Of a stretch of 23,580 nt of DNA, positions 19,766-23,580 are shown in pieces. The DNA comes from an uncultured Verrucomicrobiota bacterium (GTDB lineage Bacteria; Verrucomicrobiota; Kiritimatiellia; CAIQIC01; Lenti-01), in NCBI GenBank assembly GCA_938003985.1, contig CALKWZ010000046.1, forward strand, positions 1-23,580. The letters run 5' to 3'. The notes beneath the pieces were generated by a model. The model was not told the origin of the DNA. It searched no databases and saw nothing but the letters and a program-made list of their open reading frames with translations. Position 1 is the first letter of the stretch. Each line of letters opens with the position of its first letter. The position numbers and the translations under genes are program-made.

Positions 19766-21208
19766 CTAGGCTTGGGGTTGGGCGGGCGCGGGAGCCGCGG
19801 GGGTCGGAGGGAGGAACGCGGAAAGATCGACGACGTCGCCGTTGGCGGGCAGGGCGACGTCGAGGTGCAACTGGTCGCGCAGGAGGCGGGCGAAGGATTC
19901 GCGCTGGTCTTGTTCGCCGTGGACGAGAAAGACCTTTTTGGGCTTGGCGTCGCGCACGTAGCGGAAGAGCTCGAGGCGGTCGGCGTGGGCGCTGAAGGAG
20001 TGGAGCGTCTGGACCTCGGCCTTGAGGGCGAATTCGTCGCCGAAGATGCGGACTTTCTTTTCGAGGTTCTGGATGCGGCGGCCGAGGGTGTTCAGGGCCT
20101 GGTAGCCGACGAGGAGGATGAGGTTCTTGTCGTTTTCGACGCCGTGCTTGAGATGGTGGAGGATGCGTCCGTGTTCGCACATGCCCGAGGCGGCGATGAC
20201 GATGGAGGGCTGCTTGGAGGAGGTGATGGATTTCGATTCCTCGACGGATTCGGTGAAGGTGAGCCAGTCGGGCTTGACGACGGAGCCGGCGGAGCCGCGC
20301 AGGGCTCGCGACTCTTCGTCGAGGTATTCCAGGTTCTTCTCGAAGACGCCGGAGATGGCGTGGGCCATGGGGCTGTCGACGTAGACGGGCACGGGCGGGA
20401 TTTCGCCGCGGTCGCGGAGATGGACGAGGTGGTAGACGATTTCCTGGGCGCGGCCGAGGGCGAAGGTGGGGATGAGGACCTTGCCGCCGCGGCCGAGGGC
20501 GCGGACGATGCCGGCGCGGAGTTCCTCGCGGGCGTTGAGGGCGTTGTCGTGGAGGCGGTCGCCGTAGGTGGATTCGGCGATGACGACGTCGACGTCCTGG
20601 AGCTGGACGGGGTCGTTGAGCAGCGGCAGGTTGCGGCGGCCGAGATCGAAGACGAGGGCGATGCGCAGGAAATCGCCGCCGTTGTAGGGGATTTCGACGA
20701 GGGCGAGGGCGGCGCCGAGGATGTGGCCGGCATCGACGTGGGTGACGACGACTCCGCCGGGGAGCGGCAGCGGCTCGTTGTAGTCGTGGGGACGCAGGAG
20801 TTTGAGGGCGGCTTCCGCGTCGGCGAGGGTGTAAATGGGTTCGACGGCGGGCTGGCCGCGGCGATTGCTCTTCTGGTTCAGGTAGGCGGCGTCGGCTTCC
20901 TGGATGTGGGCCGAGTCGCGCAGCATGATGGGCACGAGGTCGGCGGTGGCGGACGTGGCGTGGATGGCCTTCTGGTAGCCCAGCTTGACGAGGGTGGGGA
21001 TGTTGCCGCAGTGGTCGATGTGGGCGTGCGAGAGGACCATTGCGTCGACGTCGGCGGGCGCGAAGCCGAGGGTCTTGTTGATCTCGTTGGCTTCCTTGCG
21101 GCGGCCCTGGAAGAGGCCGCAGTCGAAGAGGATGTGGGCGTCGTCGAATTCGAGGAGGTGCTTGGATCCGGTGACCTGGTCGGCGCCGCCGAGGAAATGC
21201 CACTTCAT
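19766..21208 (-). CDS. Metallo-beta-lactamase/beta-CASP RNase-like protein
   Basis: 480 residues of the CPSF-type RNA-processing nuclease family. The zinc motif H61-A-H63-I-D65-H66 lies in L-S-H-A-H-I-D-H-C-G, later H-V-D-A-G-H-I-L-G-A. The beta-CASP segment begins around E-S-T-Y-G-D-R and contains A-S-G-M-C-E-H-G-R, followed by S-F-S-A-H-A-D-R and the C-terminal F-L-V-H-G-E RNA-specificity end. Zinc residues are intact, so an active endo- or exoribonuclease is expected. The ATG at 21208 is chosen because AAAGGA (21220-21215) is six bases upstream and M-K-W-H-F-L-G-G-A matches the family start. Coupling with era suggests RNA or ribosome maturation. Confidence 0.95.
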   Translation of the reverse strand: MKWHFLGGADQVTGSKHLLEFDDAHILFDCGLFQGRRKEANEINKTLGFAPADVDAMVLSHAHIDHCGNIPTLVKLGYQKAIHATSATADLVPIMLRDSAHIQEADAAYLNQKSNRRGQPAVEPIYTLADAEAALKLLRPHDYNEPLPLPGGVVVTHVDAGHILGAALALVEIPYNGGDFLRIALVFDLGRRNLPLLNDPVQLQDVDVVIAESTYGDRLHDNALNAREELRAGIVRALGRGGKVLIPTFALGRAQEIVYHLVHLRDRGEIPPVPVYVDSPMAHAISGVFEKNLEYLDEESRALRGSAGSVVKPDWLTFTESVEESKSITSSKQPSIVIAASGMCEHGRILHHLKHGVENDKNLILLVGYQALNTLGRRIQNLEKKVRIFGDEFALKAEVQTLHSFSAHADRLELFRYVRDAKPKKVFLVHGEQDQRESFARLLRDQLHLDVALPANGDVVDLSAFLPPTPAAPAPAQPQA

Positions 21209-21252
21209 GCCGGATCCTTTGCTGGGGAAAATCGATGGAGGTTCACGTCCGC

Positions 21253-21281
21253 ACCGTAACAAGACCCCGCGCGCGAATCAA
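21253..21281 (-). promoter_or_regulatory. Candidate promoter of the MBL-era operon
   Basis: On the minus strand TTGATT (21281-21276), 17-bp spacer, TACGGT (21258-21253). The predicted start near 21246 gives a leader of about 38 bases with AAAGGA. It fits the TTGnnn/TAnnnT pattern seen elsewhere in the window. Confidence 0.45.
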
Positions 21282-21564
21282 GAAGCGGCGTCGTTTGCGG
21301 CCATGTTTTCCGGTTCGCGCCAGGGTCGGAATTCGCTCGGGATTGCCCGTGCAGATGTACTATGCTTAATTAATGATGATACATTGATAATGTTTGAATA
21401 TTCTAGGAAATACCGGTTTATAATGAACATATCGTATGATGGTTAATAAATGATCATGCGAAGTCGAAATGGGTGCGGGCGGAGCCCGTGCCGGCCCAAG
21501 ACCGCGAGCCGGCGATGTCCGGCGTTTCGTCTGCTGTCCGGTCCGCGCAACGGCGGAACCGGCG
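21282..21564. other. Gene-free stretch with an AT-rich island
   Basis: No coding region is supported between the MBL start (21208) and the M28 stop (21565), about 356 bp. Positions about 21358-21460 are only about 30% GC, in sharp contrast to the rest. They contain TTAATTAA, a perfect -10 sequence TATAAT (21419-21424, plus strand) with TTGAAT 19 bp upstream, and an 8-bp hairpin (CGTATGAT with ATCATGCG, near 21430-21460). The rest is GC-rich, with short inverted repeats but no clear T-tract terminator. Confidence 0.6.
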
Positions 21565-23580
21565 TCAGGGGGACAGCCAGCGCCGCTTGACCCGGAAATA
21601 GAGGGCCGGGGAATCTCCGGTCCCGGAGAGGTCGAGATTCGTCTCGGCGGTGGTCCAGCCGGTTTCGAATCCGGCGGCGTCGGGGGCGGGATTGTTGGTG
21701 AAAGCGGCCAGCGGCACCCAGGGCGCGGCAGGGAAGAGGTTGGTGGTGTACTCGACGGAATCCGCGACGCGGACGCCGAGCTGGCAGGGCAGGCTCAGGA
21801 CGACTCCGTTCGCGGCGATCTGCGGCAAGCGGAACACGAGGTTGCTGGCGGCGCGGGAAACGAAGCGGCGGCTGATCTCGCAGGTGCCGTAGACGGTGCC
21901 ATTGGCGACGTTGGAGAGCCCGGGCAGGGACAGGTACCCGCCGCCGGCGACGAGCTGGCCCAGGTTGGTCGTGCAGGCGAACGCCGCGCGGTTCGGCGTG
22001 GCGTTGCTGTCCACCGTCACTTTCACGAGGTAGGCGCAGTTGGTGTCGGTGCCGCCGGCGAATTCGAACTTCAGGCGGTTGGTGCAGGTGAGGTTGCCGG
22101 CGTTGGTTTTGACGACGGCGAGCTGGCCGCGGAAGATGGTTTCGCTGTCGGTCGGGCGCGCATCGACGGCGAGGTTGGTGGCGTACGGAGCCGTGGTTAT
22201 CTTCAGCCAGGCGGCGTTGGGATTGACGGCCATGGCGGCGGCGGCGGCATCGCGGGCGTCGTAGCCCTCGGCGGCGCCGGATTCGTGGCGGGCCACGAAC
22301 GTGCCGACGCCGACGTTGGTGGCGGCGAGGAAGGCGCCGTTCTGGATCCGGATCGCATCGAACGTCAGGCGCTGGACGGGGCGGGCGAGATGGGCGGCGG
22401 CGCCGACGAGGGCCTTCGTCGCGTGCGTGAAGAACGGCAGGTTGAGTCGGGCGAGCACGTCGTTGGTCGTGTGGTAGTAGGGATTGAAATCGGCGACGTC
22501 TTCCTCGATGAGGCAGATGGCAGGCAGGCCGTAGCTGTTGAACGAATAGTGGTCGCTCCAGTCGACGGCTTCCTGCACGACGGTGGCCACGACGCCCGTC
22601 GCGAGCCCGTAGACGCGGGCGACGTTGGTGAACGTGGCGGCGGCATCCAGTTCGACGGCGTTGCCCGGGCGGACGTAGAGATTGAGGACCTTGTCGCCGT
22701 TGCCGTCCCACGCCACCATGTCGAGGTTGAGCGCCACCAGGTTGGTCTCGCCCGCCGTTTTCGCGGCGGAGGCGTAGGCGTCGCTGCCGTAGAGACCCTG
22801 CTCCTCGCCGGTGAAGAGCACGAACTTCAGGGTGCGCTCGAAGGAATATCGCCGCAGGACTTCGGCGGCGGCGAAAACGGCGACGCAACCGCTGGCGTTG
22901 TCGTCGGCGCCGGGCGCGGTCGCGCCGGAGGGCATGTCGTCGACGTGCGCGCAAACGACGACGGTGCCGGCCGTGGCCAGGGTGCCGGGAAGCGTGCCGA
23001 TCACGTTGCGGTTGGAAATGCCGCCGGCGGACCACGCCTGGTAGCTGGGCTGCAAGCCGAGGGCGTGGAACCGCTCGTAGGCGAGTTCCGTGGCGCGGCG
23101 GATGCCGGCGCCGGAGTTCTGGTGGCGCGAACGGATATTGGTGTAGCTGCCGCCGGCCACGACGGGCTGGACGCCGGTCAATTCGGCCAAAGCCACGGTC
23201 AGGTTGGTTTGCTGGATCCGCGCGATCATCTCCGCGACCCAGGCGTTGCTGGAGACGGCGATTTTGGGCGCGACGACGGTTAATGCCGGCGCAGGCGGGA
23301 CCAGATCCAGCGGCGCGGCCGGCAGGGGCCGGCATTGGAACCCGAGCTGGCCCAGGGCTTCGACGTCGGCCGCGGGCGCCGCCGAACGGATCACGAGGCG
23401 GCGGCCGTCGTCGAGGACGATGCGGAAACCCGCCTGCGCGGCGGCGGCGCGGGCGCCTTTGCGGAATTCGAACGCGAGGACGTAGTCGCCCGTTGCGTCG
23501 TCGTCCAGGATCTGGAAGTTCCAGCCGCTGGCTTCCAGATCGCCGGCGGCGGCCACGACGAGGACGTAATCCTGGCCGGC
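21565..23580 (-). CDS. M28-family zinc metallopeptidase, probably secreted (5' partial)
   Basis: 671 residues are visible. The frame is open to the window end, so the true start and any signal peptide lie outside; the GTG at 23556 is not a supported start. The M28 aminopeptidase zinc residues are all present: A-H-V-D in V-V-V-C-A-H-V-D-D, G-A-D-D-N-A-S-G, F-T-G-E-E-Q-G-L-Y-G-S, N-L-D-M and Y-Y-H-T-T-N-D. About 115-150 residues of an N-terminal domain precede the catalytic domain, and about 270 residues follow it. That C-terminal region is rich in T-N and N-L-type turns and looks like beta-sandwich repeats; it ends P-A-L-Y-F-R-V-K-R-R-W-L-S-P. High Asn/Thr and Cys content fits an exported protein. 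No PEP-CTERM signal is seen. Confidence 0.92.
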   Translation of the reverse strand, partial: AGQDYVLVVAAAGDLEASGWNFQILDDDATGDYVLAFEFRKGARAAAAQAGFRIVLDDGRRLVIRSAAPAADVEALGQLGFQCRPLPAAPLDLVPPAPALTVVAPKIAVSSNAWVAEMIARIQQTNLTVALAELTGVQPVVAGGSYTNIRSRHQNSGAGIRRATELAYERFHALGLQPSYQAWSAGGISNRNVIGTLPGTLATAGTVVVCAHVDDMPSGATAPGADDNASGCVAVFAAAEVLRRYSFERTLKFVLFTGEEQGLYGSDAYASAAKTAGETNLVALNLDMVAWDGNGDKVLNLYVRPGNAVELDAAATFTNVARVYGLATGVVATVVQEAVDWSDHYSFNSYGLPAICLIEEDVADFNPYYHTTNDVLARLNLPFFTHATKALVGAAAHLARPVQRLTFDAIRIQNGAFLAATNVGVGTFVARHESGAAEGYDARDAAAAAMAVNPNAAWLKITTAPYATNLAVDARPTDSETIFRGQLAVVKTNAGNLTCTNRLKFEFAGGTDTNCAYLVKVTVDSNATPNRAAFACTTNLGQLVAGGGYLSLPGLSNVANGTVYGTCEISRRFVSRAASNLVFRLPQIAANGVVLSLPCQLGVRVADSVEYTTNLFPAAPWVPLAAFTNNPAPDAAGFETGWTTAETNLDLSGTGDSPALYFRVKRRWLSP

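Noticed and set aside
23205..23556. GTG at 23556 as start of the M28 peptidase
   Set aside because: The frame stays open with sensible sequence to the window edge (23580) and no signal peptide follows the GTG, so the gene is cut by the window.
1..23580. tRNA, rRNA, transposase or integrase genes, attachment sites
   Set aside because: None seen on either strand by reading; a covariance-model scan was not possible here.

Overview
The window is a GC-rich (roughly 65-70%) bacterial chromosomal segment with dense, mostly housekeeping gene content. The lineage cannot be fixed from sequence alone. A Gram-negative cell is indicated by an ADP-heptose synthesis enzyme, a DsbD/redoxin pair, a lipoprotein and an exosortase locus. 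The mix of exosortase/EpsI, a tiny lysine-rich histone-H1-like protein, split CoaC/CoaB and a secreted M28 peptidase ending in an aromatic/basic tail fits the Verrucomicrobiota/Kiritimatiellota/Lentisphaerota (PVC) side best; this is an inference. The first 53 bases are not genomic: they are Illumina adapter left on a contig end.

Layout. 54-4627 (+): 3' end of an F1Fo ATP synthase operon, atpH (partial)-atpA-atpG-atpD-atpC. 4705-7954 (-): exosortase, EpsI-like protein with a zinc-ribbon-like Cys cluster, UDP-glucuronate-decarboxylase-type SDR and an FHA protein, read in that order as one operon. 8066-8896 (+): secreted phospholipase-D-fold protein with an N-terminal KTSC-like domain, divergent from the exosortase. 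8979-11717 (+): yicC-gmk-coaC-coaB. 11959-12436 (+): a 31-residue lysine-rich protein and an Nfu-type Fe-S protein. 12500-13784: DnaQ-type exonuclease (-) and a small RRM protein (+). 13856-15252: rsmA (-) and the ADP-heptose adenylyltransferase (+). 15237-18687 (-): rmuC, a redoxin-like lipoprotein and dsbD, joined by stop/start overlaps. 18813-21208 (-): a metallo-beta-lactamase/beta-CASP protein and era. 21209-21564: a gene-free stretch with an AT-rich island. 21565-23580 (-): a secreted M28 peptidase cut by the window end.

The most unusual feature is a short composite palindromic element present twice, 12 kb apart and in the same orientation relative to the gene it touches. Each copy has three 19-bp palindromes (consensus TTTTACGTNNNACGTAAAA) spaced exactly 31 bp start to start. 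One copy forms the last codons and the stop of atpC. The other lies directly behind the dsbD start codon and is translated, one unit in each reading frame; there the canonical in-frame TAA of the first unit reads GAA. This resembles in principle the Rickettsia palindromic elements that insert in frame in genes, but the sequence is not one I recognise. A second, heptanucleotide-based repeat family occurs on both sides of rmuC, once inside a lipoprotein signal peptide.

Candidate promoters repeatedly show TTGnnn, a 17-18 bp spacer and TAnnnT (several with TAGGTT/TAGGAT). At two minus-strand genes without a Shine-Dalgarno sequence the -10 box lies so close to the ATG that leaderless mRNA is likely. 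Three hairpin/T-tract terminators are visible. No tRNA, rRNA, CRISPR array or transposase was found.
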